A stretch of DNA of 64,000 bases from Streptomyces griseus subsp. griseus. Its GTDB lineage: Bacteria > Actinomycetota > Actinomycetes > Streptomycetales > Streptomycetaceae. The stretch lies in NCBI RefSeq assembly GCF_000720255.1, contig NZ_JOJE01000003.1:433151-497150 (forward strand), given 5' to 3'. Of the stretch, positions 26,385-35,443 are shown one piece after another; within the stretch, counting starts at the first letter, position 1, and each line of letters opens with the position of its first letter. The translations under genes and the position numbers were made by a program. A model generated the notes under the pieces. That model saw only the letters and a program-made list of their open reading frames with translations. It searched no databases and was not told where the DNA came from.

Positions 26385-27589
26385 GCACGTTCGCTGTGGA
26401 TCGTCCGGGGGAGGGCGGTGGCCGCCCGAGCGCACCCTCGCTGCGGATCGTGCGACTCGCCAACTTCGTCGCCCCCTCGTCGGGGGGCCTGCGCACCGCC
26501 CTGCGTGAACTCGGCAAGGGCTTCAAGGCGGCCGGCCACGAGCCCGTGCTGATCGTGCCCGGCTCGCGAGCGACGGACCAGGACACCGAGCAGGGCCGGG
26601 TGATCACGCTTCCCGGGCCCTTGGTGCCGGGCACCGGTGGCTACCGCGTCCTCACCGACAGGCGGCGCGTGGCCCGGCTCCTGGAGGACCTCGCCCCCGA
26701 CCGGCTGGAGGTGTCGGACCGTACGACACTGCGCTGGACCGGCAGGTGGGCTCGGCGGGCCCGGGTGCCCGCCGTCATGGTCTCCCACGAGACCGCCGAC
26801 GGCGTGCTGCGCACCTGGGGTCTGCCGGAGGGGGCGGCCAGGCGAGCCGCCGACGCCCTCAACGTCCGTACGGCGCACACCTACGCGCGCGTGGTGTGCA
26901 CGACGGAGTTCGCCGAGCGCGAGTTCGTGCGGATCGGCGCCCGCAACGTCGTACGGGCCCCGCTCGGCGTCGACCTCGTGCAGCGGCGCCCCGCGCTGCG
27001 CGATCCGTCGCTGCGGGCGCGGTACGCGGGCCTGGACGAGACGCTGCTGGTGCTGTGCTCCCGGTTGTCCGTGGAGAAGCGGCCCGGTACCGCGCTGGAC
27101 GCCCTGGAGGCGCTGCTGCGCCGCGGCCGGCGGGCGGTGCTGGTCGTGGCAGGGGACGGGCCGCTGAAGGCGCGACTCGAACTGCGGGCACGCGAGCGGA
27201 GGCTGCCGGTGACCTTCCTCGGCCATGTCGCCGACCGCGGCCTCCTCGGCGCGCTCCAGGCCTCCGCGGACGTCTGCCTGGCGCCGGGCCCCGCCGAGAC
27301 GTTCGGGCTCGCCGCCCTGGAGGCCATGGCCTGCGGCACGCCCGTGGCGGTGAGCGCCTCCTCCGCGCTGCCGGAGGTGATCGGATCCGCGGGCGCCACG
27401 GCCGCCGACCACGGGGAGGGGTTCGCGGACGCCGTGAGCCTGCTCCTCGACCACCCCGAGGACGAGCGGCGGGAGGCGGCACGCGCGCGTGCGGAGGGCT
27501 TCGGCTGGGACACGGCGGTGGACGCGTTCCTGGCGGCGCACGATGCGACGGTGCCGGTGCGGACACGCGCGCGCGGAGGCGTCGGATGA
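26381..27589 (+). CDS. GT4 glycosyltransferase, second of the pair
   Basis: A 402-residue GT-B enzyme, related to but distinct from its neighbour. After a Pro/Gly-rich lead comes SLRIVRLANFVAPSSGGLRT (Gly loop), then the donor-site VLCSRLSVEKRPGTALDALE and PAETFGLAALEAMACGTPVA (EX7E). It overlaps the preceding and following genes by ATGA, so all three are translated as one unit. Two consecutive GT4 enzymes followed by an SGNH hydrolase suggest a membrane glycolipid or cell-wall glycan pathway; this is inference from context. Confidence 0.9.
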   Translation: MSTFAVDRPGEGGGRPSAPSLRIVRLANFVAPSSGGLRTALRELGKGFKAAGHEPVLIVPGSRATDQDTEQGRVITLPGPLVPGTGGYRVLTDRRRVARLLEDLAPDRLEVSDRTTLRWTGRWARRARVPAVMVSHETADGVLRTWGLPEGAARRAADALNVRTAHTYARVVCTTEFAEREFVRIGARNVVRAPLGVDLVQRRPALRDPSLRARYAGLDETLLVLCSRLSVEKRPGTALDALEALLRRGRRAVLVVAGDGPLKARLELRARERRLPVTFLGHVADRGLLGALQASADVCLAPGPAETFGLAALEAMACGTPVAVSASSALPEVIGSAGATAADHGEGFADAVSLLLDHPEDERREAARARAEGFGWDTAVDAFLAAHDATVPVRTRARGGVG

Positions 27590-28446
27590 GAACCCTCCGT
27601 TTCGTGGCGCTCATGGACTCGCTGACCGAAGGCGTGGGCGACCCCGTCGGCGACGGGTGGCGCGGCTGGGCCGCGCTGCTCGCCCTCGGGCTGACCGAAC
27701 GACCCGAGGACGCCGCGGAGTTCACGAAGCTCGCGGTCAGCGGGGCACAGACGCGCGACGTGCTCGAACGGCAACTCCCCGCCGGGCTGGAGCAGCGGCC
27801 TGACCTCGTCTCCGTCGTCGTGGGAGTCAACGACACCCTGCGCTGCACCTTCGACATCCAGGCCGTCGCCGAACGGCTCGACACGGTGTACGCCGCCTTC
27901 ACCGGGCAGGGCGCGGTCCTCCTCACCGCGTGCCTGCCCGACCCGGGCGCGATGCTGGGCCTGCCCGGTGCCCTCGCCCGCCCGCCGGCCCGGCGGCAGC
28001 GCACGGTCAACGCCGTCGTCCACGCGCTGTCCGACCGGTACGGCGCCGTCCACCTGCACGCCGCCGAGGGCGCGTGGCTCACCGACCGCGCCCTGTGGAG
28101 CGCGGACCGGCTGCACCCAGGCGAGGGCGGGCACCGGCAGCTGGCCGTGCGCTTCCACGCACTGCTGGCGGAGGCGGGTCTCGCGACGGGCACGGCGCCG
28201 TCGCCGGAGCCCGAGCTCCCGGCGCCCACGAGATCGGCCGGCCTGCGGTGGCTGGCCACTGCCGGCACCGGATGGGTGGCCCGGAGATGCATCGACCTGC
28301 TGCCGCAGCTGCTCACCCTGGCCGCCGACGAGATCCGTCACCGCGCCCGGGGCACGAGCGCCCGCCTCGACCTACGGGCGTCGGCGGCGGTGTCGGCGGC
28401 GTTGGCGGCGCTGTCGGTGGGGGAGCGGCGGGTGGACGCTGCATAG
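27586..28446 (+). CDS. SGNH/GDSL hydrolase with altered GDS motif
   Basis: A 286-residue protein of the SGNH esterase/lipase family, cytoplasmic by sequence (no signal peptide). Block I reads ALMDSLTEGVGDP, so the usual Gly before Asp-Ser is Met while the nucleophile Ser12 is kept. The glycine of block II is near KLAVSGAQTRDV, block III is VVVGVNDTL, and the Asp-His pair of block V is SADRLHPGEGG. A C-terminal extension of about 70 residues is basic and helical. It is coupled by ATGA to the second glycosyltransferase and probably (de)acylates its product. Confidence 0.85.
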   Translation: MRTLRFVALMDSLTEGVGDPVGDGWRGWAALLALGLTERPEDAAEFTKLAVSGAQTRDVLERQLPAGLEQRPDLVSVVVGVNDTLRCTFDIQAVAERLDTVYAAFTGQGAVLLTACLPDPGAMLGLPGALARPPARRQRTVNAVVHALSDRYGAVHLHAAEGAWLTDRALWSADRLHPGEGGHRQLAVRFHALLAEAGLATGTAPSPEPELPAPTRSAGLRWLATAGTGWVARRCIDLLPQLLTLAADEIRHRARGTSARLDLRASAAVSAALAALSVGERRVDAA

Positions 28447-28459
28447 AGCCGCATGACCC

Positions 28460-29329
28460 TCACCTGCGGCGCACCGCCACGAACCGGATCGGTGTGCCCG
28501 GGAGCGCCTGTGCCGTCGCGGAGAGGTCGACCGCGCGGACGACTCCGATCACCGGGTAACCCCCGGTGGTCGGATGGTCGGCCAGGAACACCACCGGTCG
28601 TCCGTCGGGCGGGACCTGGACCGCGCCCAAAACCATTCCCTCGCTGGGGAGTTCACCCGGTCGGGCCCGCTCCAGGGACGGGCCTTCCGTGCGCAGGCCG
28701 ATGCGGTTGCTCGCCGGGGACACGCGGTAAGGGCGCGACGTGAAGGTCCGTACGGCCTCGGGCGTGAACCAGTCGTCGCGGGGGCCCAGGGTGACGCGCA
28801 GGACGAGTTCGGCGGGAGGGCTCGGCTGCGGGGCGACATCCACGCGCGCGTGGGGGGCGAGGACGGGCCCCAGGGGCAGCACCGTGCCGTCCGTGAGCGG
28901 CGCGGGACCGAGACCCGACAGCAGATCGGTGGAGCGGCTGCCCAGGACCGGCTCGACGGCGACGCCGCCGGAGACGGCCACATAACTGCGTACGCCTCGA
29001 ACGGCCGCGCCGACCTCCAGCAGCGCACCGGCGGGTACACGTACCGGCGCGCCCCAGGCGACCGGTCGTCCGTCCAGGGTGACCGGGCAGGGCGCGCCGC
29101 CGACCGCGACGGTGACCGTGGAACGGGGCCGCACGGCACAGCCGTTGAGCGTCGTCTCCAGCACGGCCGCCTCGACCGGATTGCCGACCAGCCGGTTGAC
29201 GAGCGCCGCAGCGGGTCCGTCCAGCGCCCCCGCCCGGGGCACACCCAGGTGCGCGTGCCCCGGGCGCCCCCGGTCCTGCACGGTGGTCAGCGCCCCGGCG
29301 CGTACGACGGCGAGCGCACGGTCCGTCAT
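28460..29329 (-). CDS. pxpC: 5-oxoprolinase subunit C (biotin-dependent carboxyltransferase-like)
   Basis: A 289-residue member of the KipA/PxpC (allophanate hydrolase subunit 2-like) family: VVRAGALTTVQDRGRPGHAH, GVPRAGALDGPAA, RRSN-like 'VSPASNRIGLRTEGPSL', and the C-terminal VFLADHPTTGGYPVIGVV. With PxpA and PxpB it forms the bacterial ATP-dependent 5-oxoprolinase, opening 5-oxo-L-proline to L-glutamate. The start ATG 29329 overlaps the pxpB stop by four bases. Last gene of the five-gene operon. Confidence 0.93.
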   Translation of the reverse strand: MTDRALAVVRAGALTTVQDRGRPGHAHLGVPRAGALDGPAAALVNRLVGNPVEAAVLETTLNGCAVRPRSTVTVAVGGAPCPVTLDGRPVAWGAPVRVPAGALLEVGAAVRGVRSYVAVSGGVAVEPVLGSRSTDLLSGLGPAPLTDGTVLPLGPVLAPHARVDVAPQPSPPAELVLRVTLGPRDDWFTPEAVRTFTSRPYRVSPASNRIGLRTEGPSLERARPGELPSEGMVLGAVQVPPDGRPVVFLADHPTTGGYPVIGVVRAVDLSATAQALPGTPIRFVAVRRR

Positions 29330-29943
29330 GCCGCCCCCACCGGGACGAACCGTACGCGCGTGCCCGGTGACAGCAGGGCGGCGGGCACGCGCGTGTGGTC
29401 CCACAGGACCGTGTCGGTGGTGCCGATGAGTTGCCAGCCGCCGGGCGACGAACGCGGGTACACGCCCGTGTACGGACCGGCCAGCGCCACCGAACCGGCC
29501 GGGACGGCCGTGCGCGGAGTGGCACGGCGGGGCACGTCGTAGAGCGGGGGGAGACCGGTCAGGTAGCCGAATCCGGGTGCGAAGCCGCAGAACGCCACGC
29601 GGTACTCGGCGGACGCGTGGATACGGGCCACTTCCTGCTCCGAGACACCCCAGTGGGCGGCGACGTCGGCGAGGTCGGGGCCGGCGTAGCGCACGGGGAG
29701 TTCGACCACCTCCCGCGCGCGTGGAGGAACGGGAGGAAGGTCGGTGGTGGTCAGTTCGGACGCCCAGCGGACCGGGTCGGCCAGGCCGTCGAGGAGGACG
29801 GTGCGGGCCGCGGGGACGATCTCCCGGACGGTCAGCGTGCCCTCCGATCGACGGCGCAGCAGCTCCGCGTGCAGGGCCTGGGCCTCCTCACCCGAGGTGA
29901 CTTCGACGAGCAGGGCGCTGTCGCCGACGGGCAGCGCCCTCAT
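29326..29943 (-). CDS. pxpB: 5-oxoprolinase subunit B
   Basis: A 205-residue KipI/PxpB (allophanate hydrolase subunit 1-like) protein: MRALPVGDSALLVEV, ELPVRYAGPDLADVAAHWGV, and the family core FCGFAPGFGYLTGLPPLYDV followed by VPRRATPRTAVPAGSVALAG. It partners PxpC in the ATP-dependent 5-oxoproline ring-opening. It overlaps pxpA by ATGA (start ATG 29943) and pxpC by four bases, so the subunits are made in step. Confidence 0.93.
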   Translation of the reverse strand: MRALPVGDSALLVEVTSGEEAQALHAELLRRRSEGTLTVREIVPAARTVLLDGLADPVRWASELTTTDLPPVPPRAREVVELPVRYAGPDLADVAAHWGVSEQEVARIHASAEYRVAFCGFAPGFGYLTGLPPLYDVPRRATPRTAVPAGSVALAGPYTGVYPRSSPGGWQLIGTTDTVLWDHTRVPAALLSPGTRVRFVPVGAA

Positions 29944-30698
29944 GCGAACGCCTCCACCCGGACGCCCGACTCCTCCAGCCGCTGCCGTACCCGGCGGGCC
30001 AGTTCCACCGCGCCGGGCGTGTCCCCGTGCAGGCACAGGGAACGCGCGCGTACCTCGATGCGGGCACCGGAGTGCGCGGTGACCGTCCCGGACCGGGCGA
30101 GGCTCACCGAGCGCTCCACCACGGTGTCCGGGTCGGTGACCACGGCGCCCTCCTGCCCGCGCGGCACGAGCGTGCCCTCCTCGGTGTACGCGCGGTCCGC
30201 GAACGCCTCGGTGACGGTCGGCAGCCCGGCCTTGCCGGCCAGCTCCAGCAGGCGTGAGCCGGGCAGACCGAGCACGGGCAGGGTGCCGTCGGCGAGGAGC
30301 ACCCCGTCGACGACCGCGCGGGCCTGCTCCTCGTCACGTACGACGCGGTTGTACAGCGCCCCGTGCGGCTTGACGTAGGCCACGCGCGCGCCCGCCGCGC
30401 GGGCGAAGACCTCCAGGGCGCCGATCTGGTAGGCCACTTCGGCGGCCAGTTCGGCGGGCGGTACGTCCATCGCGCGCCGCCCGAACCCCGCCAGGTCCCG
30501 GTAGGAGACCTGGGCGCCGATCCGTACCCCGCGCTCGGCCGCCAGCTCGCACACCCGCCGCATGGTGGCCGCGTCCCCGGCGTGGAAGCCGCAGGCCACG
30601 TTGGCGCTGGTGACGACGGACAGCAGCCGCTCGTCGTCGGTGAGCTGCCAGCGGCCGAAGCCCTCGCCGAGGTCGGCGTTCAGGTCGATCGGTGTCAT
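29940..30698 (-). CDS. pxpA: 5-oxoprolinase subunit A (LamB/YcsF family)
   Basis: A 252-residue PxpA protein of the LamB/YcsF family: MTPIDLNADLGEGFGRWQL, SANVACGFHAGDAATMRRVC, and YVKPHGALYNRVVRDEEQAR. These Asp/His-rich motifs fit a metal-dependent TIM-like barrel. It completes the PxpABC 5-oxoprolinase. Start ATG 30698 has AGGAG upstream. It follows the DUF1445 gene by 18 bases in the same operon. Confidence 0.95.
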   Translation of the reverse strand: MTPIDLNADLGEGFGRWQLTDDERLLSVVTSANVACGFHAGDAATMRRVCELAAERGVRIGAQVSYRDLAGFGRRAMDVPPAELAAEVAYQIGALEVFARAAGARVAYVKPHGALYNRVVRDEEQARAVVDGVLLADGTLPVLGLPGSRLLELAGKAGLPTVTEAFADRAYTEEGTLVPRGQEGAVVTDPDTVVERSVSLARSGTVTAHSGARIEVRARSLCLHGDTPGAVELARRVRQRLEESGVRVEAFA

Positions 30699-30716
30699 GG
30701 ACTGTCGTATCTCCTG

Positions 30717-31574
30717 TCAGGCCACGCGGTACTGCTCGTCGCGGGCGTCGGTGAGGAACATCTGCCCCGGTGCGTGGGTGATGGCGAACGGCGGCCGTGA
30801 GGCCGTCACCGCGGCCTGCGGGGTCACGCCACAGGCCCAGAACACCGGGATGTCGTCGGGGGCGACGTCCACCGGGTCCCCGAAGTCGGGGCGGCCGAGG
30901 TCGTCGATGCCGAGCCCGGACGGATCGCCGCAGTGTACGGGGCTGCCGTGCACCGCCGGGAGCAGACTGCTCTCCCGGATGGCCGCCGCCAGGTGGTCCG
31001 GTGGCACGGGCCGCATGGAGACCACCATCGGGCCGTGCAGCCGGCCGGCGGCGCGGCAATGGCGGTTCGTCACGTACATGGGCACGTTGCGCCCCTGCTC
31101 GACGTGGCGGATCGGGACGCCCGCCTCGGCCAGCGCCCACTCGAAGGTGAAGCTGCACCCGATGAGGAACGACACCAGGTCGGTGCGCCAGTGGCCGAGC
31201 ACGTCGGTCGGCTCCTCCACCAGCTCGCCGTCCCGCCAGACGCGGTAGCGCGGCAGATCCGTGCGCAGGTCGGCGCCGTCCGCGAGGACCGTGTTGAACG
31301 ATCCCGCGTCCGTGACGTCCAGCACGGGGCACGGCTTCGGATTGCGCTGGCAGAACAGCAGCATGTCGTACGCCCAGTCGGCGGGCACCGAGATCAGGTT
31401 GACCTGGGTGTGTCCTGCCGCGACCCCCGCCGTGGGGCCCGTCAGGCCCTCCCGGAAGCGCGCCCGCGCGGTCTTCGGGCTCCATGCGTGCGCGTGCTCG
31501 TCGACCAGGGTCAGCGGGCGGTCGTCGATGAGCGTGCGGGGGCGGTGGCCGACGAGGTCCTCCGTGGGGTTCAC
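30717..31574 (-). CDS. DUF1445 family (putative hydro-lyase / D-glutamate cyclase-like)
   Basis: A 285-residue member of the DUF1445 family, related to the vertebrate D-glutamate cyclase that makes 5-oxo-D-proline. Seen: [57 protein letters not shown], and [20 protein letters not shown]. The family's old name is 'putative hydro-lyase', with no firm bacterial reaction. Lodged between an MFS permease and pxpABC, it is likely to act on 5-oxoproline or D-glutamate. The start GTG 31574 overlaps the permease stop (GTGA). Confidence 0.9.
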   Translation of the reverse strand: MNPTEDLVGHRPRTLIDDRPLTLVDEHAHAWSPKTARARFREGLTGPTAGVAAGHTQVNLISVPADWAYDMLLFCQRNPKPCPVLDVTDAGSFNTVLADGADLRTDLPRYRVWRDGELVEEPTDVLGHWRTDLVSFLIGCSFTFEWALAEAGVPIRHVEQGRNVPMYVTNRHCRAAGRLHGPMVVSMRPVPPDHLAAAIRESSLLPAVHGSPVHCGDPSGLGIDDLGRPDFGDPVDVAPDDIPVFWACGVTPQAAVTASRPPFAITHAPGQMFLTDARDEQYRVA

Positions 31575-32872
31575 GCCAGCTCCTTCCCGCGCGTCTCCGG
31601 CAGTCCCAGCAGTGCCAGCGCCGCGATGCCGTATCCGATCGCCCCGAAGACCAGCGCGCCGCCCACGCCCCAGCTGTCGGCCAGGAACCCGACCGTGGTG
31701 GGGAAGACGGCGCCGACGGCGCGGCCGGTGTTGTACGTGAAGCCCTGCCCCGTGCCGCGCACCGCCGTCGGGTACAGCTCGCTCAGGTAGGAGCCGAAAC
31801 CGCTGAAGATCGCCGACATGCAGAACCCGAGCGGGAAGCCCAGCACCAGCAGCAGGGTGTTGGCCCCGCCGGGGATGTTCGCGTAGGCCAGGATGCACAG
31901 GGCCGACAGCAGGGCGAACAGCCAGATGTTGCGTCGCCGGCCCAGCCGGTCGGTGAGGTAGCCGCCGGTGAGGTAGCCGGCGAACGCGCCCGTGATCAGG
32001 AACGTCAGGTAGCCGCCGGTGCCGACGACCGACAGGCCGCGTTCCGTCTTGAGATAGGTCGGCACCCACGTGGCCAGGGTGTAGTAGCCGCCCTGGACGC
32101 CGGTGGAGAGCAGCGCCGCGAAGACGGTGGTGCGCAGCAGACCCGGCTTGAAGATCGCCGTGAACGAGCCCTTCTCGGTGTTCGACTCGCGGACCGCGAC
32201 CGCCTCGGGCGCGTCCTGCACCCGGCGCCGCATCCACACGATGAGCAGTGCGGGCAGCGCGCCGGTCCAGAACATCACCCGCCAGGCCAGGTCGTCGCCG
32301 ACGAAGGAGAAGACCAGCGTGTAGACGACCGCGGCGAGCGCCCAGCCCACGGCCCAGGAGCTCTGGATCGCGCCGAGCGTGCGGCCACGGTGCTTCGCGC
32401 TCGCGTACTCCGCGACGAGGATCGCGCCGACCGCCCACTCACCGCCGAAGCCGAGGCCCTGCAGGGCCCGGAAGACCAGCAGCATCTCGTAGTTGGGCGC
32501 GAAGCCGCAGGCGACGGTGAAGACGGCGTACGTGATCACCGTGACCATCAGCGCCCTGACCCGGCCGACCCGGTCGGCCAGCACGCCGGCGACGGCGCCG
32601 CCGATCGCGGAGACCACCAGCGTGACCGTGGTGAACAGGCCCGTCTGGCCGCTGTCCAGGCCGAAGTACGCGGCCAGGGCGACCATGCTCAGCGGCAGCG
32701 TGAAGTAGTCGTAGGAGTCCAGCGCATAACCGCCGAACGCGCCTGCGAAGGCGCGGCGGCCGCGCGGGCCGAGGGCGCGCAGCCAGCCGAACGCGCCGTC
32801 ATCGGCGGCGCGTTCGGCGTTCTCGGGGGGTGCGGTGGTGGGCAGGGCCTGCGGTGGAGGGGTCGTGCTCAT
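31571..32872 (-). CDS. MFS permease of the 5-oxoproline operon
   Basis: A 433-residue 12-span MFS transporter. The start ATG 32872 is chosen because GCGAGGTG lies six bases ahead. A short hydrophilic N-terminus precedes [23 protein letters not shown] motifs are [35 protein letters not shown], and [13 protein letters not shown]. Sequence type is that of organic-acid/sialate:H+ symporters. As the first gene of an operon ending in pxpABC, it is the probable 5-oxoproline importer. Its promoter would face the GntR gene across the 170-base gap. Confidence 0.87.
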   Translation of the reverse strand: MSTTPPPQALPTTAPPENAERAADDGAFGWLRALGPRGRRAFAGAFGGYALDSYDYFTLPLSMVALAAYFGLDSGQTGLFTTVTLVVSAIGGAVAGVLADRVGRVRALMVTVITYAVFTVACGFAPNYEMLLVFRALQGLGFGGEWAVGAILVAEYASAKHRGRTLGAIQSSWAVGWALAAVVYTLVFSFVGDDLAWRVMFWTGALPALLIVWMRRRVQDAPEAVAVRESNTEKGSFTAIFKPGLLRTTVFAALLSTGVQGGYYTLATWVPTYLKTERGLSVVGTGGYLTFLITGAFAGYLTGGYLTDRLGRRRNIWLFALLSALCILAYANIPGGANTLLLVLGFPLGFCMSAIFSGFGSYLSELYPTAVRGTGQGFTYNTGRAVGAVFPTTVGFLADSWGVGGALVFGAIGYGIAALALLGLPETRGKELA

Positions 32873-32975
32873 GGGCACCTCGCTGAGAGAAGAGGAGGGT
32901 GCTGGGAGAGAGCCAAGCCGTGCGGAGGCCGGGAGCCGCGGTGGGGACGGGGCGTGGCCGTGCGTAGCACCGTAG

Positions 32976-32994
32976 AGGATCGTTCAACGATCCT
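32976..32994. promoter_or_regulatory. Perfect 19-bp palindrome, probable GntR operator
   Basis: AGGATCGTTCAACGATCCT is a perfect palindrome around a central C, located in the gap between the divergent MFS operon (start 32872) and the GntR gene (start 33043). Its length and symmetry fit a FadR/FCD-type GntR dimer. Confidence 0.7.
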
Positions 32995-33042
32995 TCAATA
33001 CCCGTGTTGTTTCGTCCTTGTATCTGCGCTTGAATTCCGGTC

Positions 33043-33738
33043 ATGGCAGAGCAGCTGGCAGGACTGGCCGACGACCGCGCCCTCCTGGGCCGCACCAGCA
33101 CGGCCGAACGGGTCGCGGACATCCTCAGGAGCCGGATCGCCGAGGGCTACTTCCCGCCCGGGACACGACTGTCCGAGGACAGCATCGGCGGGGCGCTCGG
33201 CGTCTCCCGCAACACGCTGCGCGAGGCGTTCCGGCTGCTCACCCACGAACGCCTGCTCGTCCACGAACTGAACCGGGGCGTTTTCGTGCGGGTCCTGACC
33301 GTCGAGGACGTCGAGGACATCTACCGCACCCGCGCCCTCGTCGAGTGCGCGGTCGTGCGGGGGCTCGGCGAACCGCCCTACGCGTTGGACAGCCTCGCGG
33401 CGGCGGTCACGGAAGGACAGGTGGCGTCCGTTCAGCAGGACTGGAAGGGCCTGGGCACGGCGAACATCCACTTCCACCGGGAGCTCGTCGCGCTCGCCGG
33501 CAGCGAACGCACCGACGAACTGATGCGCAGCGTCTTCGCCGAGCTGCGCCTCGCCTTCCACGTCGTCGACGACCCGCGTCGGCTGCACGAGCCCTACCTC
33601 AGCCGCAACCAGCAGATCCTCCAGGCGCTCCAGGCGGGCGACAAGGCCGACGCCGAGAACCTCCTCTCGGTGTACCTCGACAACTCGCTGGCCCGGGTGG
33701 TGGAGGTGTACCGGCGGAGGGTGGGGGACGAGGGGTAG
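33043..33738 (+). CDS. GntR-family regulator with FCD domain
   Basis: A 231-residue regulator. The N-terminal winged helix (TAERVADILRSRIAEGYFPP, LGVSRNTLREAFRLLTHERL) is followed by an all-helical FCD ligand domain ('DIYRTRALVECAVVRGL', 'NIHFHRELVALAGSERTDEL', a His/Asp-rich metal-binding type). FCD regulators sense carboxylic acids. Divergent from the 5-oxoproline operon with a palindrome between, it is very likely that operon's repressor, with 5-oxoproline or glutamate-type acids as ligand. The ATG at 33043 has no strong ribosome site. Confidence 0.9.
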   Translation: MAEQLAGLADDRALLGRTSTAERVADILRSRIAEGYFPPGTRLSEDSIGGALGVSRNTLREAFRLLTHERLLVHELNRGVFVRVLTVEDVEDIYRTRALVECAVVRGLGEPPYALDSLAAAVTEGQVASVQQDWKGLGTANIHFHRELVALAGSERTDELMRSVFAELRLAFHVVDDPRRLHEPYLSRNQQILQALQAGDKADAENLLSVYLDNSLARVVEVYRRRVGDEG

Positions 33739-33765
33739 GCGGGCCGGGCTGCGTCGTTTGGGTCG

Positions 33766-33795
33766 TTGTCAGACCGAGGACCTAGTCTGTGCACC
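33766..33795 (+). promoter_or_regulatory. RecA-NDp/PafBC-type DNA-damage promoter of the SMC-like operon
   Basis: TTGTCAGAC (33766-33774), eight bases, then TAGTCT (33783-33788). The mycobacterial/actinobacterial LexA-independent damage promoter is tTGTCRgtg-N8-TAnnnT. The TTGTCA core, the N8 spacing and TAnnnT all match; only the 'gtg' is 'gac'. The -10 ends seven bases before GTG 33796, so the transcript would be leaderless. Confidence 0.65.
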
Positions 33796-35322
33796 GTGAC
33801 TTCGCCTGCATCGACGGACAGTGTTCCGCCCCAGCTCAGCGCGGGGCCGCGCCCCGCACCGGGACCGGCCGCCGACGAGGGGCTGGCGCGGCGGCTGCGT
33901 GCGCTCGCCTGCACGGCGCCGATCCACGACCTCGACGCACGCAAGGCCAACCTCGCCGGCGAGTACTCGGTGTACGGCATGGCCGAGATCGCCCTCGCCG
34001 CGATCGACCTGGTCACCCTGAACATGGACTTCGACACGGGTGCCGACCACGACCAGATCGTCGCCCGCCTCCTGCCGCGCATCGCCGCCCAGGCCCCGCA
34101 GCGTCCCGTCGCCGAGCACGAGCGGGTGGCCCGCTGGGTCCTGGAGAACCTGATCAACGTCGGCAGCGTCGACCGCGGCTTCCGCGCCGTGTACGGCACC
34201 TTCGCCCCCGACGGCAGCTACGTGCGTCGTGACTACGACTTCAAGCTGATCGAGGAGGTGCCCGGGTACGGCGGCAGTGTCTACCTCCGTACGACGGACG
34301 AGGCCGTCAACGTCCTCGTCGGCGCCCTCGACACCGACGTCACCAGCGCGCAGATCGCCGCCGAGGTCAAACTGGAGGTGCTGATCAGCCGCGGCCGGCT
34401 CGCCGATGCCCAACTGGCGGCCGAGCAGGCCCGGTACCGCACCGTGCAGTACTCCGAGACCCTGCGCAGGGCCCTGGAGGCCACCCGGCGCAACGTCCGC
34501 GCGGTGGACTGGCTCAACGCGGTCCCCGACATGATCGCCGAGGCACTCGACCACGTCGCCGACCGCTACCGCCACGAGAACGCCATCCTCACCAACATCC
34601 GCAAGGCCCGCGACGAGTCCGAGGACCCGGAGAACAAGCGGCGCGCCGCCGAGCTCGTCGACATCGTCAAGGACTGCATCCGCCGGCACACGCAGCTCCA
34701 GTCCCGGCTGCTGGAGGCGGGCCCCCTGTTCCGCGCCGAACAGGACCGGCAGGCCTTCGCCACACCCATGACGGCGTCGGGGATAGACCTGTACGGACAC
34801 CTCGTCGCGCCCGTCCTCCCACTGCCCCTGGAGCAGGCCCTCCGGGTGACCGACGCGTTCTTCGCGCGCGGGACCGGGTTGCGTACGCCGGTGTCCGTGC
34901 GGGTGGGTGATCTCGTCGACATACTGCTGACGCCGCCGATGGAGCGGGAGCACCTCGGGGCGGAGATGCCCGAGCCGGACCTCATCGCCACGCCGGACGA
35001 CAGCCGCTTCAGCGAGGAGCAACTGGCGGCGGCGATGGAACTGCTGGACCTGCCCGCGGACGCGCCGCGACGACTGTCGGGGTTGCTCGCACAGGCCCGC
35101 CGGTCCGACCCCGACCTGCCGTACCTGGTGGCGCTGTTGGCCGTGCACGCCGCCAGTCCGCCGGTGGGAACGGCGTACCGGCAGGGCGAGGGGAAGCTGT
35201 TGTTCGCCGTGGACGACGGGACGGAGCTGGAGGACCCCGAGTTCGGTGGGGCGGATCTGATCGTGGGGACGGCGTTGCTGGACGCGGTGGGGATGGCGGC
35301 GGATCGGACGGAGGCGGCGTGA
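33796..35322 (+). CDS. Kleisin-like candidate subunit of SMC-like system (JetA/MksF position)
   Basis: A 508-residue, mostly helical soluble protein (MTSPASTDSVPPQLSAGPRP start, no signal peptide). Helical motifs are LLPRIAAQAPQRPVAEHERV, LEVLISRGRLADAQLAAEQA, and TQLQSRLLEAGPLFRAEQDR. The C-terminal part has PYLVALLAVHAASPP and GADLIVGTALLDAV. I do not recognise the sequence itself. The assignment rests on size (about 500 residues), helical content and its place before a winged-helix protein and a huge coiled-coil ATPase, as in MukF/MksF/JetA. GTG 33796 follows the -10 directly. It is the first gene of the operon. Confidence 0.6.
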   Translation: MTSPASTDSVPPQLSAGPRPAPGPAADEGLARRLRALACTAPIHDLDARKANLAGEYSVYGMAEIALAAIDLVTLNMDFDTGADHDQIVARLLPRIAAQAPQRPVAEHERVARWVLENLINVGSVDRGFRAVYGTFAPDGSYVRRDYDFKLIEEVPGYGGSVYLRTTDEAVNVLVGALDTDVTSAQIAAEVKLEVLISRGRLADAQLAAEQARYRTVQYSETLRRALEATRRNVRAVDWLNAVPDMIAEALDHVADRYRHENAILTNIRKARDESEDPENKRRAAELVDIVKDCIRRHTQLQSRLLEAGPLFRAEQDRQAFATPMTASGIDLYGHLVAPVLPLPLEQALRVTDAFFARGTGLRTPVSVRVGDLVDILLTPPMEREHLGAEMPEPDLIATPDDSRFSEEQLAAAMELLDLPADAPRRLSGLLAQARRSDPDLPYLVALLAVHAASPPVGTAYRQGEGKLLFAVDDGTELEDPEFGGADLIVGTALLDAVGMAADRTEAA

Positions 35323-35443
35323 TGCCGTCGTTCGGACGCGGGTCGTCCGCGGCTCGTCGCGCCCACGCGGCGGAGCCGCACCGGTCACTGCCCCGCGCCC
35401 CTCGGTGTCTCGGCCCCGTTCTCAAGAGCAAGGAGTTGCAGTC

